Source: Saccharopolyspora elongata (GTDB lineage: Bacteria > Actinomycetota > Actinomycetes > Mycobacteriales > Pseudonocardiaceae). From it: a stretch of 64,000 bases of DNA. The notes under the pieces are model-generated. The model was not told where the DNA came from. It did no database searches and saw only the letters and a list, made by a program, of their open reading frames with translations. The position numbers and the translations under genes are program-made. The DNA lies in assembly GCF_004348985.1 (NCBI RefSeq), contig NZ_SMKW01000012.1, forward strand, positions 1 to 64,000, read 5' to 3'. Shown piece after piece: positions 34,464-44,915 of the stretch (the stretch's first letter is position 1; each line of letters opens with the position of its first letter).

Positions 34464-35810
34464 TCATCGTGCGGCGTCGGTGATCCTGGCCGCGACGGCA
34501 AGCAAGAGGTCTTCGTGCCCGGGTCGGCAGGCCAACTGGACGCCGACCGGGAGGTCGCCGACGGTGCCGGCCGGGACCGAGACCGCCGGGATGCCCGCCA
34601 CGTTCCACGTCTTGGTCAGCGACACCAGGGCGCCGCGGACCGTCTCGGCGGCGCCGTCGATCTCGATCTCGCGCTGACCGATGGCGGGCGCGACGACGCA
34701 GGTCGTCGGCAGCGCCAGCAGGTCGACGCGGGTGAGCAGGCCGTCGATCTCGGCGCGCCACCGGTCACGGGCCGCGACTGCCCGCACGTGCTGCCAGCCC
34801 GCGGTCTTCGCGGCTTCTTCCAGCCGTTCCAGGACGTCCGGCGTGAACAGCTGCGGGTTCTGCGCCACGCGTTCGGCGTGGATCGCGTACGCCTCGCTGT
34901 ACTGGATGCCCGCGAAGGCCTTGTGCAGGACGGCCGGGTCGCTCAGCTCGACGTCCCGCACCTCTAGGCCGTCGAGGTCCAGGGCGGCGCGGGCGGTCCG
35001 CGTGACGTCCGGATCAGTCGGGTGCAGCGTGCCCGGGTCGATCCAGCCGATGCTCGCGGCCTCCCCCGCTTCGCGGCTGACGGTGTTGCGCAGCCCGGCC
35101 AGCACCCGGTAGCCGGTCCGGCAGTCCTGCGGGGTCCTGGCCAGCACGCCGACGTGGTCCAGCGACTGCGACAGCGGGAACACGCCGCCGGTCGGAATCG
35201 CGTTGAACGCCGGTTTGAAGCCCACCACGCCGCACATCGCCGCCGGGATGCGCACCGAGCCGCCGGTATCGGTGCCCAGCGCCAGCGGCACCATCCCGGC
35301 CGCGACCGCGGCCCCGCTGCCGCCGCTGGACCCGCCCGTGACCCGGCTCGGGTCGTGCGGGTTGCGGGACGGCCCGTGGTGCGAGCTGTCACCGCTGGCC
35401 CCGAACGCGAACTCGTGCGTCGTGGTCTTGCCGACCAGCACCGCGCCGCCGTCGCGCAGCCGCTGCACGCACTCGGCGTCCGATGTGGAGACATTCGCCG
35501 CGAAGTGCGCCGACCCCATGGTCGTGGGCAGGCCGACGACGTCGATGATGTCCTTCACCGCCACCGGGATCCCGTGCAGCGGTCCCCGGTCGACGCCTTC
35601 GGCCAGCTCGGCGTCGGCCTTCTCGGCGGCCTTCAGCGCGCCGTCGCGGTCGACGGTCACGAAGGCGTTGAGCTCGCCGTCGAGTTCTCCGATGGACGCC
35701 AAGGCGGCCCGGGCCAGTTCGACCGCGGTCACCTCGCCGGCGCGCAGTGCGTCGGCGAGCCCGCCGATCGTGCGGTCGGCGAAGAAGCCCGCTGGACGTT
35801 GCTGGGTCAA
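34464..35810 (-). CDS. Amidase (amidase signature family)
   Basis: A 448-residue amidase. The Ser-cisSer-Lys triad is in place: Lys in GIPVAVKDIIDV, the cis-Ser and nucleophile within GGSSGGSGAAVAAGMVPLALGTDTGGSVR (about residues 155-185). The C-terminal half is variable and does not identify the amide hydrolysed. It is too short for the GatA C-terminal arrangement and no gatCB genes are nearby. The start is TTG 35810 with AGAGGGG upstream. It is convergent with the dehydrogenase gene. Confidence 0.85.
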   Translation of the reverse strand: MTQQRPAGFFADRTIGGLADALRAGEVTAVELARAALASIGELDGELNAFVTVDRDGALKAAEKADAELAEGVDRGPLHGIPVAVKDIIDVVGLPTTMGSAHFAANVSTSDAECVQRLRDGGAVLVGKTTTHEFAFGASGDSSHHGPSRNPHDPSRVTGGSSGGSGAAVAAGMVPLALGTDTGGSVRIPAAMCGVVGFKPAFNAIPTGGVFPLSQSLDHVGVLARTPQDCRTGYRVLAGLRNTVSREAGEAASIGWIDPGTLHPTDPDVTRTARAALDLDGLEVRDVELSDPAVLHKAFAGIQYSEAYAIHAERVAQNPQLFTPDVLERLEEAAKTAGWQHVRAVAARDRWRAEIDGLLTRVDLLALPTTCVVAPAIGQREIEIDGAAETVRGALVSLTKTWNVAGIPAVSVPAGTVGDLPVGVQLACRPGHEDLLLAVAARITDAAR

Positions 35811-35893
35811 CGCGGCTGCACCCCTCTTCCCGGCTTCGGTGAACGATCATCCTGCGCCGCGGCGACAATTCAGTCAATGTTTCAACCAAATGA

Positions 35894-37516
35894 TCACCGG
35901 GCGCCGACGAGCAGCTCCGCCTCCCAGAGATCGAGGTAGGGGCCGGGGACGGCCACCAGTTCGTCGTGCGGGCCGCGTTGCACGATCCGGCCGCGATCCA
36001 GGACGAGCACCTCGTCGAACTCCGGCAGGCAGGCCAGCCGGTGCGTGACGACGACCGTCGTGCGGCCGGATCGCGCGCGCAGGACACCGGCGAGCAGTTC
36101 GTCCGCCAGCCCGGTCTCCAGGGATTCACCCGGTTCGTCCAGGAGCAGCACCGGCGGGTCGGCAAGCAGCGCCCGGGCCAGCAGCAGGCGCTGCCGTTGG
36201 CCGCCCGAGATGTCCTGGCCACTCTCCCCGACGAACGTGTCGAAGCCCGCAGGCAGGCCGCGGATCCAGCCGAGCAGTCCGGCCTGCGCCGAGGCGCGTG
36301 CCAGCTGCTCATCGGTGGCATCCGGTGCGGCCAGCCGCAGGTTCTCCCGGATGGTGGTGTCGAAGACGTGCGCGTCCTGGGTCACCGCACGGGTTTCCGG
36401 GCGCTCGACCCGCCCGGTCGACGGCTCGACCAGCCCGGCCAGGACTCCGAGCGCGGTGCTCTTGCCCGCCCCGCTGGCGCCGACGATCGCAACCGTCCGG
36501 CCCGGCTCGATGACCAGGTCGATACCGCGCAGCGCCGGAGCCGCGTAGTGCACCGACACGTCGTGGAGGGCGAGCCTTCCCGCGTTCGCCTGCGGATCCG
36601 GCTTCGGCGCGACGGTCACCAGCTCGGCGACCCGCCGCAACGCCGGACGGTGTTCGGCGTACTTGCGCGCGGCTTCGATGAGCGGCAGAACCGGCTCGAA
36701 TGCCGCCAGCGCCAGGAATCCCACCACTGCGGCCGTGACCTGCTGACGGCCGTCGAGCAGCGCGAGCCACGCCGCGCCCACCGCGGTCAGGCCCTGGACC
36801 GCGATCCCGGCCGCGGTCAGGAAGCCGGCCGCCCGGGCGGAAGCCCGCTCGCGGCGGACGATCCGCGCGGTGTGCTCCCCGGCTCGGGCCGTCGCCCCGG
36901 CGGTGGCGTTGAACGCGGCCAATTCCCTTGCGCCGTCGACGAGATCCGCACTGGCCACCGCGAGCAGCGCACGATCCTCCGCTGCCGCAGCCAGATTCCT
37001 GCCCGTCATCGGCACCGCGAGCAGCGGCACCACCACACCAGCCAGCAGCAGGCCCGCGACCAGCACCGACCCGGCCGCCGGGGCGACCGCGAGGCACACC
37101 AGCGCCGACGAAGCGCCCACGACGAGGGCTATCGCCGCTGGTGACAGGCAGCGCAGCAGCAACTCCTGCACGCTGTCCACGTCGGCGATCAGGCGCGCCA
37201 GCGCGTCACCGTCGCGCAACGGCGGTCGCCCGAGCCTCGACCGGAACACCTTCGGCCGGAGCTCGGCGACCACGCGCAGCGCTGCGTCGTGCCCGGCGAG
37301 CCGCTCCAGGTAGCGGAACGTGCCGCGCGCCAGCGCGCAGGCTCGGACGCCGACGATCGCCAGGCTCAGCGCGGACAGCGCGGGCTGCTCCGCGGCGCGG
37401 GCGATCAGCCAGGCCGCCAACGCCATCAGGCCCACGGCGCTGAGTTCGGCCACCATTCCGCACGCCACCGCGGCGAGCAGCCGAGGCGCGCGGAAGAGCC
37501 GCAGCATCGCGATCAC
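35894..37516 (-). CDS. cydC: Cytochrome bd assembly ABC transporter, CydC subunit
   Basis: A 540-residue ABC half-transporter that with CydD moves haem/thiols across the membrane and is needed to assemble cytochrome bd. It has six membrane helices (about 10-300), Walker [10 protein letters not shown], signature ISGGQRQR and a Walker B of [11 protein letters not shown], where the usual aspartate after E is replaced by a PGES sequence. GTG 37516 overlaps the cydD stop (GTGA); ATG 37507 is possible. It is last of the cydABDC set. Confidence 0.9.
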   Translation of the reverse strand: MIAMLRLFRAPRLLAAVACGMVAELSAVGLMALAAWLIARAAEQPALSALSLAIVGVRACALARGTFRYLERLAGHDAALRVVAELRPKVFRSRLGRPPLRDGDALARLIADVDSVQELLLRCLSPAAIALVVGASSALVCLAVAPAAGSVLVAGLLLAGVVVPLLAVPMTGRNLAAAAEDRALLAVASADLVDGARELAAFNATAGATARAGEHTARIVRRERASARAAGFLTAAGIAVQGLTAVGAAWLALLDGRQQVTAAVVGFLALAAFEPVLPLIEAARKYAEHRPALRRVAELVTVAPKPDPQANAGRLALHDVSVHYAAPALRGIDLVIEPGRTVAIVGASGAGKSTALGVLAGLVEPSTGRVERPETRAVTQDAHVFDTTIRENLRLAAPDATDEQLARASAQAGLLGWIRGLPAGFDTFVGESGQDISGGQRQRLLLARALLADPPVLLLDEPGESLETGLADELLAGVLRARSGRTTVVVTHRLACLPEFDEVLVLDRGRIVQRGPHDELVAVPGPYLDLWEAELLVGAR

Positions 37517-39114
37517 GCCGCCACCTCCGCCGGGGATTCGACGACACCGCCGCGAATCCGGATGACCCGGTCGGCCGTCGCGAGCAGGGCGGGGCGGTGC
37601 GCGACCACGATGGCCGTGCGGCCGTTGAGCACCGTCGCCGCCGATGCCGCCAAGGCCGACTCGCTGTGCAGGTCCAGCCGCGCCGTCGGCTCGTCCAGCA
37701 GCACGATCGGCGCGTCCTTCAGGTAGGCGCGGGCGACGGCGATGCGTTGCCGCTGACCCGCCGACAGGTCCGCCCCGCGCTCGCCCAGCCGGGACCGGTA
37801 GCCCTCCGGTCGCCGTTCGACGAACTCCGCGGCGTGCGCAGCGCGGGCCGCCGCGCGCACCTGCTCCATCGATGCCTCCGGTGCGCCGAGGCGGATGTTG
37901 TCGGCCACGGTCGCGGCGAACAGGTGCGGGTGCTGCGGCACCCATGCCACCCGGCGTCGCCACCGGTCGATGTCGAGATCCCGCAGGTCGACGCCGTCGA
38001 CGAGGATCCGCCCGCTCTCCGGCGCCACGAAGCCCAGCAGCAGGTGGAGCACCGTGGACTTGCCCGCGCCGCTGGGCCCGACCAGCGCGACCCGCTCCCC
38101 CGGGCGGACCACGAACGAAACCCGGTCCAGCACCGGGGTTTCCTGGCCGGGGAAGCGGACCGTCACCTCGTCGAACCTGATCTCGCCCGCCATCGCGCGG
38201 CGCCGGCCGCCCGGCTCGCCCGTTGGGCGGTCGAGGATCTCGAACGCCTCCTCGGCCACGGCCATCCCCTCGGCCCCGGCGTGGAACCGGGTGCCCAGCG
38301 CGCGCAGCGGGATCAGCGCCTCCGGCGTCAGCAGCAGCACCAGCAGGGCGGTGTCGAGGTGGAGGCCGCCGGCGAGCAGGCGCAGGCCGATCGGCACCGC
38401 CACCAGCGCGATCGCCAGCGAGCACACGACTTCCAGCACGAAGCCGGACAGGAACGCCACGCGCAGCGCGCCCATCGTCGCCCTGCGGTGCTCGTCGGCC
38501 ATCCGACCGATCACCGCCGCCTGGCGCTCGGCCCGCCGGAAGACCCGCAGGGTGGTCAGCCCGGCCAGGACGTCCCGGAAGTGCCCGCCCAACCGCCGGA
38601 GGTGCGCCCACTGGTGCCGGGTGACGTCGCGGGTGCGCAGCCCGATCACCGCGCCGAACAACGGGATCAGCGGCATGGTCGCGGCGACGATCAGCGCCGA
38701 GGACCAGTCCGCGAAGCCCAGCCGCACCAGCACCAGCGGCGGCACCGTCGCCGCCACCACCAACTGCGGGACCACGCCGGTGAGCAGGGGCTCCACTGCG
38801 TCGAGCCCCCTGGTGACGAGCGTGGTGAACGATCCGCTCGACCGCTGCGAGCCCGCGCGGGCCAACAAGTCGCGGCGCACCGCCGCCTTCGCGTCCGCCG
38901 CAGCGCGCTGGATCAGCGCACCACCGGCCCACGCGGCGCAGGCCCGCAACACGACCGCACCCGCCAGCCACGGCAGGTAGCCGGGGTCGAGCCGGGCGAT
39001 GGCGCGGGCCAGCAGATCGGCTTGCGCGATGATCAGCGTGCCTTGCGCCAGCGCCAGGCACGCCAGGGCGATCAGGACGGGTCGGGGCAGCAGTCCCAGC
39101 AGTCGCTTGTTCAC
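37513..39114 (-). CDS. cydD: Cytochrome bd assembly ABC transporter, CydD subunit
   Basis: A 533-residue half-transporter. Membrane helices lie in the first 300 residues, with the ATPase after: Walker [10 protein letters not shown], signature LSAGQRQR, Walker [13 protein letters not shown]. It partners CydC. The GTG start overlaps the cydB stop (GTGA), and its own stop overlaps the cydC start. Gene order A-B-D-C with no gaps is the normal actinobacterial arrangement. Confidence 0.92.
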   Translation of the reverse strand: MNKRLLGLLPRPVLIALACLALAQGTLIIAQADLLARAIARLDPGYLPWLAGAVVLRACAAWAGGALIQRAAADAKAAVRRDLLARAGSQRSSGSFTTLVTRGLDAVEPLLTGVVPQLVVAATVPPLVLVRLGFADWSSALIVAATMPLIPLFGAVIGLRTRDVTRHQWAHLRRLGGHFRDVLAGLTTLRVFRRAERQAAVIGRMADEHRRATMGALRVAFLSGFVLEVVCSLAIALVAVPIGLRLLAGGLHLDTALLVLLLTPEALIPLRALGTRFHAGAEGMAVAEEAFEILDRPTGEPGGRRRAMAGEIRFDEVTVRFPGQETPVLDRVSFVVRPGERVALVGPSGAGKSTVLHLLLGFVAPESGRILVDGVDLRDLDIDRWRRRVAWVPQHPHLFAATVADNIRLGAPEASMEQVRAAARAAHAAEFVERRPEGYRSRLGERGADLSAGQRQRIAVARAYLKDAPIVLLDEPTARLDLHSESALAASAATVLNGRTAIVVAHRPALLATADRVIRIRGGVVESPAEVAA

Positions 39115-39887
39115 AGGTACGACGGCCTTTCCACCCGGCCCCGGCACACCCACCACGAGTAGGCCTGCGCGGCGATCAGCAGCGGCGTGATCACCAGCAT
39201 CGCCGGGAGCAGCAGGCCCAGCGTGCCGGGATCGGCGGCGTTGTCCAGCAGCGGTAGCCGGATTCCCACCACCAGGCACAGCACCACCATCGCCGCCGAC
39301 GTCAGCGCGAACGCCCGCCGCTCGTCGCCGCGCCCGAACAACGCCCTCGCCCGCTGGTGCAGCGGACCGGACAGCCGAAGCGCGGCGAAGGCCAGCCCGT
39401 GCACCGCGAACACCGCCGCGATCGCGACCGCAGCCAGCACCGCGCCGGGCCCGGTGACCACGGCGTGGATCTGGCCAGCCAGCAGGCCCGAGAACATCCA
39501 GCCCCAGCTGAGCGCGACCGCCCAGCTGCCACCGATGATCGTCGCGTCGCAGATCGCCCACCAGGCCCGGGCATCCGCCCGGCCGCGCAGCCACAGCCCC
39601 ATGTCGCGCAGGATCCAGCCGCACAGCAGCAGCACCACCGCCGGGAACAGGCCGCTGAGCAGTTCTCCCTCCAGTTCGGGGAAATTGCCGACGAGGACGC
39701 CGGCGGTGGCCACCAGCCAGACCTCGTTGCCGAGGAAGAACGGGGCGATGGCGGCGATCACCAGGCGGCGTTGCGCCGCGTCGCGGCCCAGCACCAGCAG
39801 CAGCATGCCCACCCCGATGTCCGCACCGCCCAACAAGAAGTAGCCGAGGGCGAAAACGCCCAACGCCACGACGGCCAGCAGTTCCAC
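39111..39887 (-). CDS. cydB: Cytochrome bd oxidase subunit II, short form
   Basis: A 258-residue membrane protein matching Cyd[11 protein letters not shown] fits TM1, [16 protein letters not shown] fits TM2, and [17 protein letters not shown] fits the last helix. Typical CydB has about 330-380 residues; here roughly one or two helices between the fifth and the last are missing. GTG 39887 has AGGAG 8 nt upstream, while GTG 39902 overlaps the cydA stop; neither lengthens the protein much. It binds no haem in known complexes but is needed for assembly. Confidence 0.82.
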   Translation of the reverse strand: MELLAVVALGVFALGYFLLGGADIGVGMLLLVLGRDAAQRRLVIAAIAPFFLGNEVWLVATAGVLVGNFPELEGELLSGLFPAVVLLLCGWILRDMGLWLRGRADARAWWAICDATIIGGSWAVALSWGWMFSGLLAGQIHAVVTGPGAVLAAVAIAAVFAVHGLAFAALRLSGPLHQRARALFGRGDERRAFALTSAAMVVLCLVVGIRLPLLDNAADPGTLGLLLPAMLVITPLLIAAQAYSWWVCRGRVERPSYL

Positions 39888-39898
39888 GAGCGGTCTCC

Positions 39899-41170
39899 TC
39901 ACAGCGACGCGGTGATCGGGGTCGGGCGGACTTCGGCCTCCGGGCGACCCAGGGCGACCTGGTCGGGCGCGCGACCGGCCTGGCGCAGCAGCAGCACCCA
40001 GTTCACCACCAGCAGGAGTCCGAAGAGGACGGTGAAGGCCACCAGCGATGCCCGCATCGCCGCCGGTGACACGTCGGAGACCGCGTCCCGGGTGAGCAGG
40101 ACGCCGTTGATCACCCACGGCTGGCGGCCCATCTCACGGAACACCCAGCCGGCGAGCATCGCGATGTAGGGCAGCGGGATCGCCGCCACCAGCAGCAGGT
40201 GCCACGGCCGGAACCTCAGGACCACCGGCCTGAACAGGGCCAGCAGCGCGCTCGGCAACAGCAGCAGGAACATGAACCCGAACGCCGCCATCATCACCGA
40301 ACCGCCGGCGCTCACCCACGCCTCCGGCGGCACGTAATCACCGGCACCGAAGCGGGCGACCTGCTCCGCCTGCAACCAGGCGATCTCCGCCTGCCTGCCG
40401 CCCCACACCGCGAGCTTCATCGGCTGGTAGTCACCGACCACGTCGAACTGGATCCCGCCCGCGGTCGCGGTCACGAACAACGCCGGAAGCGCGGTGAACA
40501 CCCCGATCCGCAGCGACTTGGTGAACAGATCCGCCTCCGGGTCGCGGCGGAACAGGCGGTAGGCGCTGATCCCGGCGACGAAGAAGCCTGCCGTGACGAG
40601 CGCTCCGCCCAGGATGTGCCAGAACGCCGCGATCGACGCCGGATTCGTCAGCACGGCCCAGGAATCGGTCAGCCGCAGCTCGTCGCCGACCCGCTCGTAG
40701 CCCACCGGGTTCTGCAGGAATCCGTTGGAGACCATGATCCAGTAGGCCGAGGCGTACGCAGTGATCGTGACGCCCCAGATCAGCCCGAGGTGCACCCAGC
40801 GGTTCAGCCGGCCCCAGCCGAAGATCCACAGCCCGAGGAAAGTCGACTCGACGAAGAACGCGACCAGCGTCTCCATCGCCAGCGACGCGCCGAAGACGTT
40901 GCCGGCCTGGTGCGTCAGCCCGCTCCAGGCCAGGCCGAACTGGAACTCCATCACCAGCCCGGTGACGATGCCGACGGCGTAGTTGATCACGTACAGCTGG
41001 CCCCAGAACCGGGTCATCCGCTGGTGCACCGGATTCCGGGACAGCGTCGCCCTGGTCTGGATGCACGCCACCAGCGTCGCCAGTCCGATGGTCAGGGCGA
41101 CGAACAGGAAGTGGCCGCCTGCGGTCAGGGCGAACTGCAGGCGCGCCAGATCGAGGGTCTCGGGATTCAC
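39899..41170 (-). CDS. cydA: Cytochrome bd oxidase subunit I, short quinol loop
   Basis: A 423-residue subunit I that normally carries haems b558, b595 and d. Seen: the haem-ligand His in LTAGGHFLF, Glu residues in [14 protein letters not shown], a second His in [14 protein letters not shown], and GRQPW. The quinol loop is much shorter than in E. coli. QPMKL keeps the Lys equivalent to K252, but the residue at the E257 position is Gly. GTG 41170 is chosen by alignment; GTG 41197 is possible. It lies 110 nt after the response regulator gene. Confidence 0.85.
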   Translation of the reverse strand: MNPETLDLARLQFALTAGGHFLFVALTIGLATLVACIQTRATLSRNPVHQRMTRFWGQLYVINYAVGIVTGLVMEFQFGLAWSGLTHQAGNVFGASLAMETLVAFFVESTFLGLWIFGWGRLNRWVHLGLIWGVTITAYASAYWIMVSNGFLQNPVGYERVGDELRLTDSWAVLTNPASIAAFWHILGGALVTAGFFVAGISAYRLFRRDPEADLFTKSLRIGVFTALPALFVTATAGGIQFDVVGDYQPMKLAVWGGRQAEIAWLQAEQVARFGAGDYVPPEAWVSAGGSVMMAAFGFMFLLLLPSALLALFRPVVLRFRPWHLLLVAAIPLPYIAMLAGWVFREMGRQPWVINGVLLTRDAVSDVSPAAMRASLVAFTVLFGLLLVVNWVLLLRQAGRAPDQVALGRPEAEVRPTPITASL

Positions 41171-41279
41171 GCCGACAACACTGGCGGCGAGGCGCACCCC
41201 GGGTCGTCAGTCCAGAGCGGACACTTCGGCTACCGCCGCGGTTGCGCCCTAGGGGCGATCCCTTACGCCTGGAGTTGCG

Positions 41280-41945
41280 CTACTCCAGCCAGCCCGGCGT
41301 GATCAACGCGGATTCGTAGGCGAAGACCACCAGCTGCGCCCGGTCGCGCGCGGCCAGCTTGCTCATGATCCGGCTCACGTGCGTCTTCGCCGTTGCCGGG
41401 CTGAGCACCAGTCGCCCGGCGATCTCGTCGTTGGACAGGCCGCGCGCCACCAGCGTCAGCACCTCGCGCTCCCGGTCGGTGAGCGAGTTCAGCCGGGGGT
41501 GCGGCGCCGGCCGGTCGGCGCGGTCGGCGAACTCCGCGATCAGCCGCCGGGTGATGGCCGGGGCGAGCAGCGCGTCGCCGCGGGCCACCACCCGCACCGC
41601 GTGGATCAGCTCGGTCGGCTCGGTGTCCTTGACCAGGAAACCGCTGGCCCCGGCGCGCAGCGCGGCGTAGACGTAGTCGTCCAGGTCGAAGGTGGTCAGG
41701 ATGATCACCTTCACCGCCGCCAGCTTCGGGTCGGCGGCGATCCGGCGGGTCGCCTCCAGCCCGTCCAGGTCCGGCATCCGGATGTCCATCAGCACCACGT
41801 CGGGCCGCAGCTCCGCGGCGCGGCGCACCGCCTCGGCGCCGTCCGGCGCCTCCGCCACGATCTCGATGTCGTCCTCGCTGCCCAGGATCGACCGGAAACC
41901 GGCGCGCACCAGCGTCTGGTCGTCGGCCAGCAGCACCCGGATCAC
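41280..41945 (-). CDS. NarL/LuxR-type response regulator
   Basis: A 221-residue response regulator. The receiver domain (1-120) has Asp54 as phosphorylation site in LMDIRMPD, acidic residues in LLADDQ and the Lys in VKDTE. The C-terminal LuxR helix-turn-helix (about 150-210) reads LTDREREVLTLVARGLSNDEIAGRL. GTG 41945 with GGAGGA before it overlaps the kinase stop. It is the partner of the adjacent kinase and, because cydA follows in the same direction, a candidate regulator of cydABDC. Confidence 0.92.
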   Translation of the reverse strand: MIRVLLADDQTLVRAGFRSILGSEDDIEIVAEAPDGAEAVRRAAELRPDVVLMDIRMPDLDGLEATRRIAADPKLAAVKVIILTTFDLDDYVYAALRAGASGFLVKDTEPTELIHAVRVVARGDALLAPAITRRLIAEFADRADRPAPHPRLNSLTDREREVLTLVARGLSNDEIAGRLVLSPATAKTHVSRIMSKLAARDRAQLVVFAYESALITPGWLE

Positions 41946-43102
41946 GTGGCATTCCTCCAAGGCAGGCGAGCGTGCACCCGGAAACCGCCGGACGGGCGCT
42001 GCCCGGCCGAGAATTCCCCGCCGAGCGCCTGCGCGCGTTCTTCCATCCCCCGGATCCCGTTGCCCCGGTGGGTGTTCCGGCCCGCTGCGCCGGCTCCGTC
42101 GTCGTCGATCTCCACCCGCACATCATGATCGGAATACCGGATCCGCACGCAAGCCGTGCGCGCGTCGGCGTGTCGGGTCACGTTCGTCAGCGCCTCCTGC
42201 ACGATCCGGTAGCCGGCGAGGTCGACCTCCGGCGGCAGCGGCCGGACCGGCCCGGCGAGTTCGGTGCGCACCGCCAGCCCGGCGACCCCGGCCTGCTCGA
42301 CCAGCGCGTCGATCCGGGCCAGGCTCGGGGTGGGCGCGGTCGGCGCCGCCTCGTCGACCTGGCGCAGCACGCCGAGCGTGGCCCGCAGGTCGCGCAGCGC
42401 GTCCTTGCTGGCCTGCTTGATGGACACCAGCGCCGGTTCCGCCTGGCCCGGATCGGCGTCGAGGCGGTGCAGCGCGGCCCCGGCCTGCACGTTGATCAGC
42501 GAGATGTGGTGGCCGAGCACGTCGTGCAGCTCCCGCGCGATCCGCAACCGCTCGTCGCTGGCGCGCCGGCGCGCTTCCTCGTCCTTCTCCCGCTCGGCGG
42601 CCAGCATCCGCTGCTCGGCCTCGCGCAGGTAGGCGCGTCGGTTGCGGACCAGGCCGCCGATCGCGACCGCCGCGACAAGCCACCCGGCCAGCAGGTACGT
42701 CGAAGTGTTGTCGAGGTGCCGCCGGCCGGACCCCACCTCGCCGTAGCCGACCAGGAGCATCGCCGCGACGGCGAGGACCGCCGCCACCGCGGTGCGCCCC
42801 TCGGCCGCCACCGTGAACAGCGCGACCGCGAACGCCAGCACCAGCGGCCCGTCGAAGGTGCTCAGCGGGTAGTAGAAACCGCACGCCACCAGCGTGAACA
42901 GCGCGACCGGCACCGGGAACCGGCGGCGGAGGAGCAGGGCGGCGCAGGCGGCGGCGATCAGCAGGCCGTCCAGCAGGTGGAAGTCGGCGAACGTGGTGGG
43001 GAACCGCAGCAGCCCGGAACCCACGACCATCGCCGCGACCACCAGCGCGAGCGCCGCATCGGCGGCCCGCCCGTGCAGGGGCCATCGCCGGGAGTCCGTC
43101 AT
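41942..43102 (-). CDS. Sensor histidine kinase (HisKA_3, DesK/LiaS-like)
   Basis: A 386-residue kinase. There are four to six membrane segments in the first 150 residues with almost no extracellular loop, so it probably senses something in or at the membrane. A short coiled coil follows, then the phosphoacceptor His193 in RIARELHDVLGHH, and an HATPase domain with EALTNVTRHA and GNGIRGMEERAQALGG. The ATG overlaps the FetB-like stop (ATGA). It phosphorylates the adjacent regulator. Confidence 0.92.
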   Translation of the reverse strand: MTDSRRWPLHGRAADAALALVVAAMVVGSGLLRFPTTFADFHLLDGLLIAAACAALLLRRRFPVPVALFTLVACGFYYPLSTFDGPLVLAFAVALFTVAAEGRTAVAAVLAVAAMLLVGYGEVGSGRRHLDNTSTYLLAGWLVAAVAIGGLVRNRRAYLREAEQRMLAAEREKDEEARRRASDERLRIARELHDVLGHHISLINVQAGAALHRLDADPGQAEPALVSIKQASKDALRDLRATLGVLRQVDEAAPTAPTPSLARIDALVEQAGVAGLAVRTELAGPVRPLPPEVDLAGYRIVQEALTNVTRHADARTACVRIRYSDHDVRVEIDDDGAGAAGRNTHRGNGIRGMEERAQALGGEFSAGQRPSGGFRVHARLPWRNAT

Positions 43103-43866
43103 GACCGGAAGAATAGGCGCGCTCCGGTGCGCGTCAGCAGGCCGCGCGCGACGATCTCCAGCACGACCAGGATCGCCACCGACTCCACCGCCAGCAGCGC
43201 CACCAGCACGTACAGCTGGACGATCCCGGCCTGGACGGGGCTCGCGCCGCCGAGCAGCATCCCGACGAACGCGCCCGGCAGCGTCACGGTGCCCACGGTG
43301 CGGGTCTGGTCCAGCGCGGGCACCAGGGCGCTGCCGGCCACCGGCCGAACGATCTCCAGCCGCGCCGCGCGGTCCACGAGCCCCAGCGCCAGCGCGGCCT
43401 CCACCTCACCGCGCCGCTGCTGCAGCTCGTCCAGCAGCCGCCGCCCGGCCAGCGCGGTCGCCACCAGCGCGCCGCCGATCAGCTGGCCCACCAGCGGGAT
43501 CAGCACCAGCCCGGTCAGCGGGACCGCGCCGGTGACGACGAGCAGCAGCACCGCCGGGGCGACGCCGGCGGCGATCGGCAGCGCCGCCCACAGCCACGTG
43601 CGGTCGCCGGTGATCCGCCGCCCGGCGGTGTGCGCGGCGATCGCGAACATCAGCACGATGAACAGCGCCGCCAGGGCGGTCCACCGGACGATGTAGGCGA
43701 TCAGCAGCGATACGACGAGCAGCTGCACGGCGCCGCGCAGGCCGGCGAACAGCACGTCCCGGTACCGCGCCATCCCGCCTAGGCCGGCGACCGCCGCGGC
43801 GGTGACCAGCAGCAACGCGATGGCCACACCGAGCGCCGGCGTGACCGGGATGGATCCGGAGAGCAC
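43099..43866 (-). CDS. FetB-like (UPF0014) ABC transporter permease
   Basis: A 255-residue membrane protein with about seven helices matching the UPF0014/FetB family. Segments include RDVLFAGLRGAVQLLVVSLL, the VAALALGLVDRAARLEIVRPVAGSALVPALDQTRTVGTVTLPGAFVGMLLGG region (about residues 150-205) and a C-terminal LEIVARGLLT. In E. coli FetAB is linked to iron export and oxidative stress resistance. The FetA ATPase is not seen next to it. It starts 9 nt after the HtrA-like stop and overlaps the kinase gene. Confidence 0.8.
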   Translation of the reverse strand: MLSGSIPVTPALGVAIALLLVTAAAVAGLGGMARYRDVLFAGLRGAVQLLVVSLLIAYIVRWTALAALFIVLMFAIAAHTAGRRITGDRTWLWAALPIAAGVAPAVLLLVVTGAVPLTGLVLIPLVGQLIGGALVATALAGRRLLDELQQRRGEVEAALALGLVDRAARLEIVRPVAGSALVPALDQTRTVGTVTLPGAFVGMLLGGASPVQAGIVQLYVLVALLAVESVAILVVLEIVARGLLTRTGARLFFRS

Positions 43867-43875
43867 CGTCCGACT

Positions 43876-44850
43876 CTATGCTGCCGGGCCCGCTCCGCCC
43901 GCCTGGCTCCGGCCGTCCCGGAGTTCCACGGGTTCGGTGATCACGTCGACCAGCGCGCCGTTGCGGGTGACCGTGATCTGCAGCGGCCGGCCGATGGCCT
44001 CCGCGAACATCAGCCGCTGCAGGCCCTGCGCGTCGCGCACCGGGCTGCCGCCCGCGGTCAGCACCAGGTCGCCGCGGTGCAGTCCGGCCCGGGCCGCCGG
44101 GCTCTGCCGCACCACGTCGACGACCCGCAGCCCGGTGTTCTGCCCGGTGCGTTCGGCCAGGTCGTCCGGCAGCGGCGCCGGGATGGTCACCAGGCCCAGG
44201 AAGGCGCGGCGGACCCGGCCGTCCCGGACCAGCGAGTCGACGATGCGCTGAGTGGTGGCGTTGATCGGGATCGCCAGGCCCAGGCCGACCCCGGCGACCG
44301 CGGTGCTCACGCCCACCACGACGCCCCGCGCGTCCGCCAGCGCGCCGCCGGAGTTGCCGGGGTTGAGGGCGGCGTCTGTCTGGATCACGTCCTCGATGAT
44401 CCGGGCCGCGTTCCCGCTGCGCACGGGCAGCGACCGGCCCAGCCCGCTGACCACGCCGGCGGTGACCGATCCGGCGAGCCCGAGCGGATTGCCCACGGCG
44501 ACGACGAGCTGCCCGACCACCAGCCGGTCGCTGTCGCCGAGCCGGACCGGCGGCGGCGTTTGCCCGGCCGCCCGGACCACGGCCAGGTCGGAGAGCGGAT
44601 CCGTGCCGACGACGGTGAACGGGGCGCTGGTGCCGTCGGCGAAGCGCGCGGTACCACCGCCGGCGCGGCCGATGACGTGCGCGTTGGTCAGCATGAAGCC
44701 GTCGGCCGTGAACACCACCGCCGATCCGGCGGCCTCACCCCATTCGCCGGACGAGTGCAGGCTCGCCACGCTGGGCGTGATCGCCGCCGCGACGGCCGCC
44801 ACCGTCCGCGAGTAGACGTCCAGTTCGTCGAACCGATCCTCCGAAGCCAT
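43876..44850 (-). CDS. HtrA/DegP-like serine protease without signal sequence
   Basis: A 324-residue S1C protease. The triad is His58 (TNAHVIG), Asp88 (SDLAVV) and Ser167 (GNSGGAL). A PDZ domain occupies about 220-310 (NTGLRVVDVV, ARAGLHRGDLVLTAGG). Unlike classical HtrA there is no signal peptide or membrane anchor, so it is probably cytosolic. GGAGG precedes ATG 44850. It is second in a minus-strand run leading to the cyd genes, consistent with a stress role. Confidence 0.88.
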   Translation of the reverse strand: MASEDRFDELDVYSRTVAAVAAAITPSVASLHSSGEWGEAAGSAVVFTADGFMLTNAHVIGRAGGGTARFADGTSAPFTVVGTDPLSDLAVVRAAGQTPPPVRLGDSDRLVVGQLVVAVGNPLGLAGSVTAGVVSGLGRSLPVRSGNAARIIEDVIQTDAALNPGNSGGALADARGVVVGVSTAVAGVGLGLAIPINATTQRIVDSLVRDGRVRRAFLGLVTIPAPLPDDLAERTGQNTGLRVVDVVRQSPAARAGLHRGDLVLTAGGSPVRDAQGLQRLMFAEAIGRPLQITVTRNGALVDVITEPVELRDGRSQAGGAGPAA

Positions 44851-44915
44851 CGCGGGCCTCCAACCGGAATCTCGTGGTCCTTCCAGAACGCCGGGCGGCC
44901 CGCGCGAATTCCGGA

